Notes under the pieces: model-generated | Databases searched by the model: none | What the model was told of the DNA's origin: nothing | Seen by the model: only the letters and a program-made list of their open reading frames with translations | Made by a program: the position numbers and the translations under genes | DNA from: a virus | Virus record (IMG/VR): IMGVR_UViG_3300023294_001081 | Coordinates: 1 to 26,189 of that record | Length of the DNA: 26,189 bases | Strand: one strand, 5' to 3' | In this document: positions 14,375-22,339 of the stretch, one piece after another | Position numbering within the stretch: position 1 is the stretch's first letter | Layout of the letters: every line of letters begins with the position of its first letter

Positions 14375-15567
14375 AAATTCTTTATATCGCACCCCTGCGA
14401 GATTTTAGCGGATACGCAACAGCTAGTCGTGCATATGTCAGGGCGTTGGATGAGGCTGGTGCTAATATCGTAACCCGTCCGGTTAGATACGATCAAGCAG
14501 ATCCGGGCTCTTCATATAAACCAACAGAGCGAGAGCGAGAGCTATTCAAGGGAAGCTTAAATGATGTTGATGTTGTTATTCAGCATACAACACCCAATGA
14601 ATGTCGTCCAGCATCCGGCAAGGTCAACATCGCTATCGTCGCTTGGGAGACTACAAGGATCCCTAGCTACTGGGCGGACAAGCTTAACCAGTTCGACTCA
14701 GTGATGACCTTCTGCGATGCTAGTGTCAAGGCGTTTAAGGACTCCGGTGTCACTGTGCCAATCCACAAGGTGCCGCACACCTTCGACATCCCCTCTTATT
14801 CTCTAGATGACGTTGAGGAAATCGTGTCACCTAGTGATCCTAACTTCTTGAAGGACCGATTTGTATTCTACAATATCAGTCAATTCTCCCAGAAGAAGGG
14901 TATCGATAGTTTGCTACGTGCCTATTTTGGTGCATTCCATGGCAAACAAGATGAGGTCGTGCTACTATTAAAGACCTATGTGAACATGCAGGGACGCTCG
15001 CAGGAACAGCAGAAGCTAAAGGCTTACATTGATAATGTAAAGCAGGGTATGCGACTTCCCGCAGATGGTTTTCCTCCAGTGATGCTGGTAACAAAGACGC
15101 TAACTGATCATCAGATCCGAAAGATCCACAAGACTGGTGACGCTTACGTGTGTAGTTCGCGTGGTGAGGGTTGGTGTATTCCAGCATTCGACGCACTAAC
15201 CCATGGCAATAAGTTGATCACTACCCTCTGGGGTGGTATGGGTGAGTTTGCTCAAACAGCAGAATATCCCGATGGACACTCAACATACAAGGTGGAGCGC
15301 ACACGAGACAACGTGTATCCTATAGCCTTCTCGATGGAGCCCCTAGTCAGCCAACAACATGCTGACCCAGAGCTTTACACGAGCTTTGACATGATCGCAG
15401 AACCATCTGTCTCTTCGATGATGGTTCAAATGAAGATCGCCAAGGAGGCTCAAACACTTGAAGCTCCAAACATGACAGAGTTCGACCACTCGGTAGTTGG
15501 ACCAAAAATGCTTGCTGTGATTGAAGAGATTGCAGCTAGCAAGACTAAGGAGACTAGCAATGTCTAA
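14371..15567 (+). CDS. GT-B (GT4-like) glycosyltransferase
   Basis: 398-aa glycosyltransferase of normal GT4 length. The N-terminus MKILYIAPLRDFSGYATASR is a typical GT-B opening with a Gly-rich acceptor loop. The linker region FVFYNISQFSQKKGIDSLL starts the C-terminal donor domain. The donor motif is SSRGEGWCIPAFDALTHG, with Glu266-x7-Asp274 replacing the usual E-x7-E. No signal peptide or membrane helix, so it is cytoplasmic. The ribosome-binding site GGAG (14361-14364) lies within the last codons of the preceding endonuclease ghost. The next gene starts eight bases before its stop. Transfers a sugar from a nucleotide donor; donor and acceptor unknown. Confidence 0.85.
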   Translation: MKILYIAPLRDFSGYATASRAYVRALDEAGANIVTRPVRYDQADPGSSYKPTERERELFKGSLNDVDVVIQHTTPNECRPASGKVNIAIVAWETTRIPSYWADKLNQFDSVMTFCDASVKAFKDSGVTVPIHKVPHTFDIPSYSLDDVEEIVSPSDPNFLKDRFVFYNISQFSQKKGIDSLLRAYFGAFHGKQDEVVLLLKTYVNMQGRSQEQQKLKAYIDNVKQGMRLPADGFPPVMLVTKTLTDHQIRKIHKTGDAYVCSSRGEGWCIPAFDALTHGNKLITTLWGGMGEFAQTAEYPDGHSTYKVERTRDNVYPIAFSMEPLVSQQHADPELYTSFDMIAEPSVSSMMVQMKIAKEAQTLEAPNMTEFDHSVVGPKMLAVIEEIAASKTKETSNV

Positions 15568-16603
15568 TAACCCATTCAATAACAATCTTCCCAATCAGAT
15601 CTCTGTCACTGTTGATGCGCTTGACGCAAAGCCTCAGATTGTGCAGTGCATTCAAGTCTGTAATGAAGAGAAGCTCGTCGAGGCGTGTATGCTTCAGCTC
15701 TACGATAAGGTAGATCGCATCATCGTTATCGAAGGCGCAGTCCAAAGTAAGGCGGCTGCCGGTCAGGCTACTCCCGATGGTCACTCGCTAGATCGCACGG
15801 TCGAGATCATCAAGGACGTGAAGGCAAACAAGGACCCAGACAAGAAGATTATCTTTGTGCAGATTGATCGTCCATGGGCTGACCTAGAAGAACTAAAGAA
15901 CAGCTTCTTCCAATACATGCAGCAGGGCGATTGGATGCTGATCACTGACGCTGACGAGTTTATCATGCCGGACGTTGCCGACAAGCTTCGTGAAGCCATC
16001 AGCCTGGAGCCGTGGGCTACAGAGTTTGTTCCCGCTGGCTTCTATCACTTTTGGCGCGATGCCTATCATGTGCGTAAGCCTAGTGGGGATTGGGGTCAGC
16101 AACACCAGAGGTTCATTCGCTTTCAGCCTGGACTGAACTATCAGAATCATCCCGTTGCTCGTGACAAGGATGGGATTTGCACATACTTCGACCCTCGTTA
16201 TCTGAGTCGTCGTTTCGTTCTTCCTGAGTTCGCAGTTTACCATTACTCTTACTGCAAGGATAATGATAAGGAGATCGCGGAGAAGAAGGCGTTCTATGAT
16301 GAGGAGCTTGGCAAGGACAAACACGGTGACGTAGGAGCCTATGCTCGTGGCGGTCAGACTGATGAGTATCTAGCTCAGTCAGAAGATATGGATACGGTCC
16401 TGTTCTTTGATGGTATTCATCCTCCAGCCATGGCTAATCATCCGATTGTGCAACGTAAGGATGCATTCCTAGACGCACAGGAAGAGATTATGAATCACGA
16501 GTTGGCGGCACCATATTGCCTAACTCATGTCCCCTTGATTTGGATCTTTGCCGAAGAGGGCAAGCAAGGATACGACAAGCTCTTTAACTTGGTGGATGCG
16601 TAA
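15560..16603 (+). CDS. GT-A-like glycosyltransferase
   Basis: 347-aa probable GT-A enzyme. The N-terminal part has PQIVQCIQVCNEEKLVEACM, then VDRIIVIEGAVQSK, the 'act on incoming activity / directed attention' pattern typical of GT2-like openings, and DWMLITDADEFIMPDV with the DxD-type metal site at 130-133 (DADE). The second half is aromatic and His-rich (GFYHFWRDAY, FAVYHYSYCKDNDKEIAEKK), as in GT17-like and related 'Glyco_tranf_2_4' proteins. I chose ATG 15560, which has a strong AAGGAG (15547-15552) seven bases upstream and overlaps the previous stop by eight bases. An upstream in-frame ATG at 15521 lies in the preceding gene and lacks such a site. Stop shares one base with the next start. 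Confidence 0.75.
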   Translation: MSNNPFNNNLPNQISVTVDALDAKPQIVQCIQVCNEEKLVEACMLQLYDKVDRIIVIEGAVQSKAAAGQATPDGHSLDRTVEIIKDVKANKDPDKKIIFVQIDRPWADLEELKNSFFQYMQQGDWMLITDADEFIMPDVADKLREAISLEPWATEFVPAGFYHFWRDAYHVRKPSGDWGQQHQRFIRFQPGLNYQNHPVARDKDGICTYFDPRYLSRRFVLPEFAVYHYSYCKDNDKEIAEKKAFYDEELGKDKHGDVGAYARGGQTDEYLAQSEDMDTVLFFDGIHPPAMANHPIVQRKDAFLDAQEEIMNHELAAPYCLTHVPLIWIFAEEGKQGYDKLFNLVDA

Positions 16604-16851
16604 TGACGAAGCAACCACTAGCAAAGCTTCCAGAGAAGCCGCGTAAGCATCCTTGGGTTAGTAGTGCGATTACCGCTGGCGAGGCGAGGCTTTCAGTCTG
16701 GCCATCGCCCGATGATCTAAAGACGGAAGTGAAGAAGACTCGCTTTCTAGAGACGATCGTCAAGGTCGGTAACGATCCTCGTGTGTCTGATGTTAAGCGT
16801 CACCCACATGACATCCATGGTGTGGTGTATGTCTTTGACATCAAGACTTAA
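16603..16851 (+). CDS. hypothetical small protein
   Basis: 82-aa basic protein of unknown function. It starts MTKQPLAKLPEKPRKHPWVS, contains a mixed helical segment (DDLKTEVKKTRFLETIVKVG) and ends with a strand-like HGVVYVFDIKT. No cysteines, membrane segment or catalytic motif is visible. TAATG links its start to the preceding glycosyltransferase, and the next glycosyltransferase begins one base after its stop, so it is embedded in the glycan operon. An adaptor or accessory role for these enzymes is possible, but nothing in the sequence demonstrates it. Confidence 0.6.
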   Translation: MTKQPLAKLPEKPRKHPWVSSAITAGEARLSVWPSPDDLKTEVKKTRFLETIVKVGNDPRVSDVKRHPHDIHGVVYVFDIKT

Positions 16852-16852
16852 G

Positions 16853-17668
16853 ATGGTTGACATATCCTTTATTACTAGCTGTTTTAACTCGGAAGAGTTT
16901 CTAGATGGACTCATCGAGAACCTTAGCCAGCAGAGTAACCCTAACTACGAACATATCATTGTAGATAGTGAGTCAACCGACAGAAGCGTAGAGATCATCA
17001 AGAAGTGGCAGAAGCGTGACCCGAGAATCAAACTCTTAGAGCAGACTAAGCGAACACCGTATGGCGTGTCATGGCTAGAGGGCTGGCATGTAGCGAAGGG
17101 TGGCATAGTGTGCAACACCAACAGCGATGACAGGTCCTACCCCTGGCGCGGCGTGCAGGTTCTAAGCGCGGCTGACAAGGCTAATCGACAGGCTGCCATG
17201 CTACGTTGGGAGAAGCTCCACTTCTACTACGGCGGTTATGAAACGCGGGTCGACGACATCGTCACGGCTAAGGGCATCCCGCCGAAGTATACAGAACTCG
17301 ACCTACAACAGTTCTTCCGCTGTGGCGTGCATGTTCACTGGGATAATAAACTGCGCGACGTGGCTGATTGGGATCTGATGATTAAGGCTGGCAACGAGTA
17401 TCGGTCGGCTTTCGACTACTGGCTCGTCCTCTACTTTATGTCTCTAGGTGCTAAAGGCGTAGACATCCCATCGTGCTTCAGTATCTACAATCAGAGAAAG
17501 GACTCACTAGAGCAGTCCGACAAAGAGCGTAGTAACTTCGAAGCTATGCGTGCCATGCAGTCGTTCTACCCCGGTGGTCCATCTGCTGTCGGATTAGAGA
17601 CGGAAACGAAGTTTAAGTCTCCTGACTACTACAAACGCTACAAAGATTTCCTTAAAGAATTTGCATAA
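16853..17668 (+). CDS. GT2-family glycosyltransferase
   Basis: 271-aa GT-A enzyme. The opening MVDISFITSCFNSEEFLDGL and HIIVDSESTDRSVEII (residues 35-50) are the standard GT2 nucleotide-binding start (compare 'iiiDggStDgT'), and the metal site is NTNSDDRSYPW (Asp92-Asp93) where GT2 enzymes have a DxD or DDD. The C-terminal half (WDLMIKAG, YWLVLYFMSLGAKGVDIPSC) matches the family acceptor domain. ATG 16853 follows the previous stop by one base; a longer reading from 16781 would lie inside the upstream gene and adds an atypical leader. The ribosome-binding site is weak, so translation is probably coupled. No transmembrane segment, so a soluble transferase. Confidence 0.82.
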   Translation: MVDISFITSCFNSEEFLDGLIENLSQQSNPNYEHIIVDSESTDRSVEIIKKWQKRDPRIKLLEQTKRTPYGVSWLEGWHVAKGGIVCNTNSDDRSYPWRGVQVLSAADKANRQAAMLRWEKLHFYYGGYETRVDDIVTAKGIPPKYTELDLQQFFRCGVHVHWDNKLRDVADWDLMIKAGNEYRSAFDYWLVLYFMSLGAKGVDIPSCFSIYNQRKDSLEQSDKERSNFEAMRAMQSFYPGGPSAVGLETETKFKSPDYYKRYKDFLKEFA

Positions 17669-17684
17669 AGCCCTGGTTTTTAAC

Positions 17685-18383
17685 ATGTCTAATAGAATGA
17701 CAATGACTAAGAAACTAATCACATTCTCACTTTGGGGAAGTGAAGAAAAATATACAGTCGGGGCGTGCCGTAATGTTATACTAGCACAGAAGCTTTACCC
17801 TGATTGGACTTGTCGCTTCTATGTTGACCGTAATACGGTTCCACTTCAATATCAAATGATGTTAGCTCAGGCTGGTAACGGAACCGAACTAGTAGATATG
17901 CCAGGGGGCATGAGGGGATGGAAGGGTATGTTTGCTCGATTCCTACCAGCCAGTGAGGATGACGTAGATGTTTTTATCTCTCGTGACTGTGACTCACGAC
18001 TGAGTGAACGTGAGGCGAAGGCAGTTCAAGAGTGGCTAGATGGACCTAAGTTGGTTCATTCAATGGGAGACCACCCTCATCACTTCAATCCGTCTTACGC
18101 CTTGATGGGTGGTATGTTTGGAATGAAGAAGTATGCCTGCCCGCAGATGAGTGAGCTAATCAAGCAGTTTTGCTTACAGTATCCAGATGCTTGGCAGTGC
18201 GATCAAGATTTTCTCAAGCAGCACGTATTTCCGCTAATAGCCCATAAGGTGCATGCAGCTAGTGATATCCATCCGGGGTGTCATAGATTCCCGATACCTA
18301 GAGATGCGGACAACTTCATAGGTTCCATCATTGGTCCGAACGAAGAGAGACTTCATCCCGAACATCATGCAATACTCAAGTAA
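17685..18383 (+). CDS. DxD-containing putative glycosyltransferase
   Basis: 232-aa protein from ATG 17685. The central motif VDVFISRDCDSRLSEREAKA (DCDSR at 101-105) followed by KLVHSMGDHPHH and SYALMGGMFGMKK is a block I associate with a family of uncharacterised glycosyltransferase-like proteins that carry 'D-x-D-S-R ... RDHP.H ... GGMWG'. The DxD would bind a divalent metal and the donor diphosphate. No membrane segment is seen. The start is uncertain: ATGs at 17697 and 17703 and a TTG at 17661 are in frame, and none has a strong ribosome-binding site. Its stop shares one base with the phosphoribosyltransferase start. Confidence 0.62.
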   Translation: MSNRMTMTKKLITFSLWGSEEKYTVGACRNVILAQKLYPDWTCRFYVDRNTVPLQYQMMLAQAGNGTELVDMPGGMRGWKGMFARFLPASEDDVDVFISRDCDSRLSEREAKAVQEWLDGPKLVHSMGDHPHHFNPSYALMGGMFGMKKYACPQMSELIKQFCLQYPDAWQCDQDFLKQHVFPLIAHKVHAASDIHPGCHRFPIPRDADNFIGSIIGPNEERLHPEHHAILK

Positions 18384-18820
18384 TGCCAAGTAACGTAATC
18401 AAGAAAGACCAGCCGATTGATATCGTAGCATGGGAGTCAGTTAAGCTTGGCTCTGTCTATATCTCTAAGTGGATCCAAGAGAAGGTCGGTAACGACGTTG
18501 TCCTATATGGAATTCCACGCGGCGGAATGGTTCCAGCAGTAACGATTGCTCATCATCTAGAAGATCAAGGTGTTAGGGTAAGGCTCGTTCCTGATATCTA
18601 CCACGTCTTACCTAGTGAGCTGCACAAGCTTGTAATCGTAGACGAAATCTGTGACAGCGGAGATACCTTCAGGGTTCTCAAGCAGTTGTTCCCTATGGCA
18701 AGGACTGCGACGCTATATCATCGTATTGGTGCCAAGTTCACTGCGGACTTTTACGCATTCGCTATTGATGATGATCGGTGGTTGCAGTTTCCTTGGGAGA
18801 AAGACCTTGACAAGAATTAA
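18383..18820 (+). CDS. purine phosphoribosyltransferase (xanthine/guanine type)
   Basis: 145-aa type I phosphoribosyltransferase. The PRPP-binding loop is LVIVDEICDSGDTF (83-96), the first pyrophosphate loop is YGIPRGGMVPA (42-52), and the C-terminus has DDDRWLQFPWE, like the 'W-x-x-FPWE' end of Gpt-like xanthine/guanine enzymes. It would join a purine base to PRPP to give a nucleoside monophosphate, with xanthine or guanine the most likely base. Its position directly before an IMP dehydrogenase-family gene supports a guanine-nucleotide role. Start is TAATG-coupled; its end overlaps the TTG start of the next gene by 14 bases and holds that gene's ribosome-binding site. Base specificity cannot be fixed from sequence alone. 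Confidence 0.82.
   Translation: MPSNVIKKDQPIDIVAWESVKLGSVYISKWIQEKVGNDVVLYGIPRGGMVPAVTIAHHLEDQGVRVRLVPDIYHVLPSELHKLVIVDEICDSGDTFRVLKQLFPMARTATLYHRIGAKFTADFYAFAIDDDRWLQFPWEKDLDKN
18795..18809 (+). promoter_or_regulatory. ribosome-binding site fixing a TTG start for the IMPDH gene
   Basis: GGGAG (18795-18799) lies seven bases before TTG 18807. This start places the conserved N-terminal block of the IMPDH/GMP reductase family ([12 protein letters not shown]) at residue 11, as in family members. The only ATG options upstream in this frame would add about 50 residues of antiphase sequence from the phosphoribosyltransferase gene. Confidence 0.65.
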
Positions 18821-19865
18821 CGATAGACCAGCATACAGCTTCGATGATGTCTTGATGGTGCCTCAGCATTCCAAGATTGTATCTAGACAGGACGTAGACC
18901 TTAGCGTTAAGCTAGGTCGTGGACTCTATCTAAAGCTGCCAATCTTGTCTTCCAATATGGATACGGTAACTGAAGCGTCTATGGCTATCGAAATGGCCAA
19001 TAACGGTGGAGCGGGGGTCTTACATAGGTTTGCGGATTTAGAGAGGCAATATTTCTGGCTACAGGACATGCGCTCTGGGGGTGTGGAGCCAAGAATCATC
19101 TCGGTTGGTTTGGATACAAAACCAAAAGACGTTCGTTTTATGGCTGATGAGTATGGCTTAGATGGCATATGCGTTGACGTTGCTCATGGAGATCATCAAA
19201 GGGTGATAGAGGTTATTCGTGATATGAATACCGTTCTACGCGACACGGTTGATATCATTGCTGGTAATGTAGCGACTGGCAAGGCGGCATGTCGACTAGT
19301 AGAGGCTGGCGCAACTATCGTCAAAGTGGGTATCGGTCCTGGGTCGGTATGCACAACACGAATAGTAAGTGGTCATGGCTACCCTCAGTTTAGCGCTATC
19401 CTTAACGTAGAGCAAGAGCTAAGATTGAATGGGTATCGCGATGCCAACGGACACTACACTTCGATCATTGCAGATGGTGGTATCCGTTACTCTGGCGACA
19501 TCGTAAAGGCTCTTGCCGCTGGTGCTGATGCGGTTATGCTAGGTTCGCTATTGGCTGGGACGGAAGAAACCCCAGGTAGTCGCATCATAGAGGATGGCAC
19601 TTCATACAAAATGTTTAGGGGAATGGCGTCTCGTGAAGTTCAAACAGAAAAAAGGCCAGGGCGGTATCCCAGGGTCGAAGGTATTGCTACTCGTGTTCCC
19701 TATCGTGGTCCTGTTGGGGATACTCTTCGCGATCTTGAGGCTGGTATTCGTAGCGGGCTTAGCTATAGCGGTGCTCGCAATATTACTGAACTACGCGACG
19801 CCGCTGAGTTTGTGGTAGTCACAAACAACACCCTTAGGGAAAGTCACCCACGTCACACATCATGA
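18807..19865 (+). CDS. guaB: CBS-less IMP dehydrogenase (IMPDH/GMPR family)
   Basis: 352-aa TIM-barrel enzyme converting IMP to XMP with NAD+. Motifs: [12 protein letters not shown] (11-22), [20 protein letters not shown], the catalytic cysteine loop [12 protein letters not shown] (Cys182), [26 protein letters not shown], and a flap with Arg286-Tyr287 and [17 protein letters not shown]-type features ([11 protein letters not shown], Arg-Tyr dyad, and a C-terminal LRESHP) favour IMPDH over GMP reductase, but GYPQFSA and the lack of a CBS pair between barrel strands resemble GMP reductase (~345 aa). The CBS domain's absence means no adenine-nucleotide control through it. TTG start with GGGAG. 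ATGA overlap with the SLOG gene. Confidence 0.82.
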   Translation: MTRINDRPAYSFDDVLMVPQHSKIVSRQDVDLSVKLGRGLYLKLPILSSNMDTVTEASMAIEMANNGGAGVLHRFADLERQYFWLQDMRSGGVEPRIISVGLDTKPKDVRFMADEYGLDGICVDVAHGDHQRVIEVIRDMNTVLRDTVDIIAGNVATGKAACRLVEAGATIVKVGIGPGSVCTTRIVSGHGYPQFSAILNVEQELRLNGYRDANGHYTSIIADGGIRYSGDIVKALAAGADAVMLGSLLAGTEETPGSRIIEDGTSYKMFRGMASREVQTEKRPGRYPRVEGIATRVPYRGPVGDTLRDLEAGIRSGLSYSGARNITELRDAAEFVVVTNNTLRESHPRHTS

Positions 19866-20395
19866 TTATTACTGGAATTGGAGCACGAGCAACCCCAGAT
19901 CATATCTGTGAGTTGTTCACAGAGCTTGGTAGAGAAGCCCGCACTCGCGGTTGGTGGGTTCGTTCTGGTCATGCTGATGGTGCGGACTACGCCTTCGAGA
20001 AGGGCGCTACAAGTAGCTGTATCGTCTACATGCCATGGTCGACCTTTAATAAAGACAAGGAGGTTCTAGGTGTCCCCAGGACCCAGCAATTGAGGGATGA
20101 AGTCCTCAAGATTGTATACAAGCACGAGAAGTATGCTAAAGACCTCAGTGATGGAGTGAAGCTTATAAAGTCGCGCAACGTCTATCAAATTCTGGGTGAG
20201 AATCTAAAGTCTCCTTCAGATCTAATTGTATGTTGGACACCATATGGTGAGGTAACCGGGGGAACTGGACTGGCTATCAAAATCGCAACTGCAAACAATA
20301 TTCCAGTAATCAATGTCGGAGATCTCGAAACAGAGAAGAACTTCGATAGCATTCTTCAACACGCCATCAATAACGCGGAGATGAAACATGTCTGA
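19862..20395 (+). CDS. SLOG-superfamily Rossmann protein (DprA/LOG-like)
   Basis: 177-aa single-domain SLOG protein. Motifs are TGIGARATPDHICELFTELG (residues 4-23), VRSGHADGADYAFEKGA (33-49) and VCWTPYGEVTGGTGLAIKIA (123-142), with IPVINVGD closing the sheet, the pattern of DprA-, LOG- and YspA-like SLOG folds that bind nucleotides or single-stranded DNA. The GGTG loop (133-136) is the usual phosphate-binding element. Functions in the family include nucleotide-base hydrolysis and ligand sensing. Its ATGA overlap with the IMPDH gene suggests a nucleotide-linked role, but a DNA-processing role as in DprA cannot be excluded. It ends next to a 14-codon frame that bridges to the following glycosyltransferase. 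Confidence 0.72.
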   Translation: MIITGIGARATPDHICELFTELGREARTRGWWVRSGHADGADYAFEKGATSSCIVYMPWSTFNKDKEVLGVPRTQQLRDEVLKIVYKHEKYAKDLSDGVKLIKSRNVYQILGENLKSPSDLIVCWTPYGEVTGGTGLAIKIATANNIPVINVGDLETEKNFDSILQHAINNAEMKHV

Positions 20396-20432
20396 GTGTG
20401 ACAAGGAACGGAACTGTAGGTGGGTGTCATGA
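20388..20432 (+). CDS. 14-codon bridging ORF (possible coupling peptide)
   Basis: ATG 20388 overlaps the SLOG stop and TGA 20430-20432 overlaps the next ATG (ATGA). The frame encodes MSECDKERNCRWVS. It exactly fills the 33-base gap between genes and would let terminating ribosomes carry on to the glycosyltransferase. It may be a coupling peptide or chance; no homology can be claimed. Confidence 0.25.
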   Translation: MSECDKERNCRWVS

Positions 20433-21325
20433 AAGTATTAGTCACGGGGAGATGTATCCCCACCCAGCCTGATCGCTGCACGGGGCAGCAGCTTGCGGAG
20501 GGTTTCCGTCAAGCGGGGCACGAGTGTGTGTTCTACGGTTGTTTCTATGGAGAGCCTAATAACTTTCTAGGTGTCAAAGGAGTCCAAGGAGCAGACTTCG
20601 ACCTAGTAGTAGTCACCGAAATGAACGACGGTATGTGGGGGTATGAATCGCTATTCAACTACTATAGACTTAAGGATGTGCCGCGACTCTACTGGGACTT
20701 TGATGTTAGCTATCACCCGGACGTGTCGTTTGCACGGGCTGGCAAGATCGCCTACGATGGTTACCTAGTAGGTAATCGATTCTTCGTTGATGACTTCGCT
20801 AAGAAGTTCGGCAAGCCATCTCTACTGCTGCCTTATGCGTGCTCACCTACTATCCATAGACGTAAGCCAGAGATCCTTAAGACAGACATTCTTGGCTTCG
20901 TTGGTAGTATGACTCCAGAAAGAGAGCAGTTATTACAGAGTGTTCGCTGCGTTCAGGGCGTATTTGGCGAGGCACTAATTAATGCAACTAATCAACTCTA
21001 CACTATGGTCCACATTAATCAGGATGCATGTAAGGGGCTTGTGCCGGGACGGCCACTTGAAAGCACTGGCTGTGGCACAACACTACTAATGGATCGTTCT
21101 TCATATGAAGACTTCGTAGAGTTTTTGCCACAAGAATTACATGAGTGTATTTTTGTGTTTGATGGCGCAGATGATATTCAAAAATGGATGTTTGAGTGGA
21201 GCGAAAAACTACCTACCCTAGAAGGGTATGGAGAACGTATTCAACAATATATGTATCAACATCACACCTACCGCAATAGGGCAGAATCTATTATAGCCTT
21301 CGCCAAGACAAATGATTTACTATGA
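20429..21325 (+). CDS. CgeB-like glycosyltransferase
   Basis: 298-aa GT-B-like protein similar to spore-coat CgeB and related glycosyltransferase family 1 variants. The N-terminal Rossmann half begins MKVLVTGRCIPTQPDRCTGQ. The central block LLLPYACSP (132-140) then ILGFVGSM (154-161) marks the linker into the C-terminal domain, which has VHINQ and RPLESTGCGTTLLMD (208-222), where family members read 'R.FE..acGa..l.d'. ATG 20429 follows AGGTGG (20418-20423), and an in-frame GTG at 20420 is unlikely. The stop overlaps the start of an endonuclease ghost (CTATGA). It probably transfers a sugar to a phage or host acceptor. Confidence 0.72.
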   Translation: MKVLVTGRCIPTQPDRCTGQQLAEGFRQAGHECVFYGCFYGEPNNFLGVKGVQGADFDLVVVTEMNDGMWGYESLFNYYRLKDVPRLYWDFDVSYHPDVSFARAGKIAYDGYLVGNRFFVDDFAKKFGKPSLLLPYACSPTIHRRKPEILKTDILGFVGSMTPEREQLLQSVRCVQGVFGEALINATNQLYTMVHINQDACKGLVPGRPLESTGCGTTLLMDRSSYEDFVEFLPQELHECIFVFDGADDIQKWMFEWSEKLPTLEGYGERIQQYMYQHHTYRNRAESIIAFAKTNDLL

Positions 21326-21626
21326 AGAATGGCGTCTATCAAGTCAGAAATATAACCTATCACGAACTCAAATTAAGGCGATTATGTCTGGTAAAAGTTG
21401 GTCACATATTTTGGTTAGTAATGAGATTGAACGACTTAGACAAAGCAATTCAAAAGAGCCCAATCTAGGTTCTAGAAATGGTAGATCTAAGTTGATAGAA
21501 CAAGATGTATTGCATATCAAGCTAATGCTTAAGAATACGACTGTTAAGAATATAGCAACTACGTTTGGCGTGTCTGTATCTTGTATTAAAAACATCAAGT
21601 ATGGATATAGATGGAGTCACCTATGA
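21322..21626 (+). pseudogene. GIY-YIG start joined out of frame to homing-endonuclease HTH repeats
   Basis: From ATG 21322 the reading is MKNGVYQVRNIT, the same GIY-YIG opening as at 14290 and 26126, then it runs into an unrelated frame. The adjoining frame from about 21337 reads SSQKYNLSRTQIKAIMSGKS then WSH, followed by a second unit, SKLIEQDVLHIKLML ... TTFGVSVSCIKNIK, ending RWSHL-stop. Both are helix-turn-helix units like the tails of phage homing endonucleases. The catalytic core is absent. TATGA flanks the remnant (21321-21325, 21622-21626). Its last codons TGG AGT CAC CTA TGA provide GGAG and the ATG of the next gene. A 104-aa frame starting inside the previous gene (21312) covers the repeats but has no ribosome-binding site of its own. 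Confidence 0.7.
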
Positions 21627-22339
21627 GTCAACCACTAGTCTCTATATGTGTGCCCACGTATCACGCGAACGGTGAGCAGGAAAGGATCTTGACACGACTG
21701 ATCATGTCTGTGAAGGAACAGGTCTATCCCAACATTGAGCTAGTCATCAGTGACCAGGACGCCACAGAGAAGAAAGAGCGCGCTATCCTTAAGTTTCTAG
21801 ATGCAAAGGTTCAACTCAGGTATCTAGACTTCAAAGACGACAGTGGTATCTCAGCTCATAACACTAATAATGCACTCGCTCATGCAACAGGTGAGTATAT
21901 TCAGGTTTTGAATCAGGATGATTTCTTTTACCACGAGAATGCTTTACGTGATGCTATTCCGTTATTGCAATCGTCAGGCAAGAAGTGGCTCGCGGCGGCA
22001 TGCTTGCATACAGATGACTATGAAACATATCTAGATCGACTACATACTCCAGTCTGGAGAGGTGAGAAGAGTATGGTTGAGGGCGTTAATTCTATTGGAT
22101 GTCCGTCAGTCGTGATTTTTGAAAGGTCGTTAAAACTAAGATGTGACCCGAACGTTTTTTACGCAATGGACTGTTCGATGTGGATTGATTTATTTAGGAG
22201 CGGTGGAGAGCCAGTGATCCTATCCGACGTAGCGGTTGTTATTCGTATGTGGAAAAATCAGCTAACGAATCAAATCAATGTGCCTCGACAGCTTGAGCTA
22301 GATAAGGTGGAGATGCGTAAAAAGTATGGCTACTCCTAG
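21623..22339 (+). CDS. GT2-family glycosyltransferase
   Basis: 238-aa GT-A enzyme. The opening PLVSICVPTYHANGEQE and NIELVISDQDATEKKE (37-52) are the canonical GT2 nucleotide-binding segments, and the metal site is QVLNQDDFFYHENAL (Asp99-Asp100). The remainder (CPSVVIFERSLKLRCDP, DCSMWIDLFRSGGEP) matches the acceptor-binding half of short GT2 enzymes. I chose ATG 21623 with GGAG (21613-21616) upstream, rather than ATG 21611, because the homing-endonuclease tail ends in an ATGA overlap there. No membrane segment. It overlaps a small helix-turn-helix remnant by 14 bases at its end. Confidence 0.82.
   Translation: MSQPLVSICVPTYHANGEQERILTRLIMSVKEQVYPNIELVISDQDATEKKERAILKFLDAKVQLRYLDFKDDSGISAHNTNNALAHATGEYIQVLNQDDFFYHENALRDAIPLLQSSGKKWLAAACLHTDDYETYLDRLHTPVWRGEKSMVEGVNSIGCPSVVIFERSLKLRCDPNVFYAMDCSMWIDLFRSGGEPVILSDVAVVIRMWKNQLTNQINVPRQLELDKVEMRKKYGYS

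Noticed and set aside
17661-17684. TTG start for the DxD glycosyltransferase
   Set aside because: It would overlap the previous gene with no Shine-Dalgarno sequence; the conserved part begins well after ATG 17685.
18807-19865. Calling the IMPDH-family gene a GMP reductase
   Set aside because: Size and absence of CBS domains fit GMP reductase, but GGIRYSGD, the Arg-Tyr flap, [12 protein letters not shown] and the LRESHP end favour IMPDH. Kept as the alternative in that entry.
20400-20432. Fourth homing-endonuclease ghost in the 20396-20428 gap
   Set aside because: The end RWVS-stop is only loosely like W-S-H-V-stop and no GIY-YIG opening is present; described as a bridging ORF instead.
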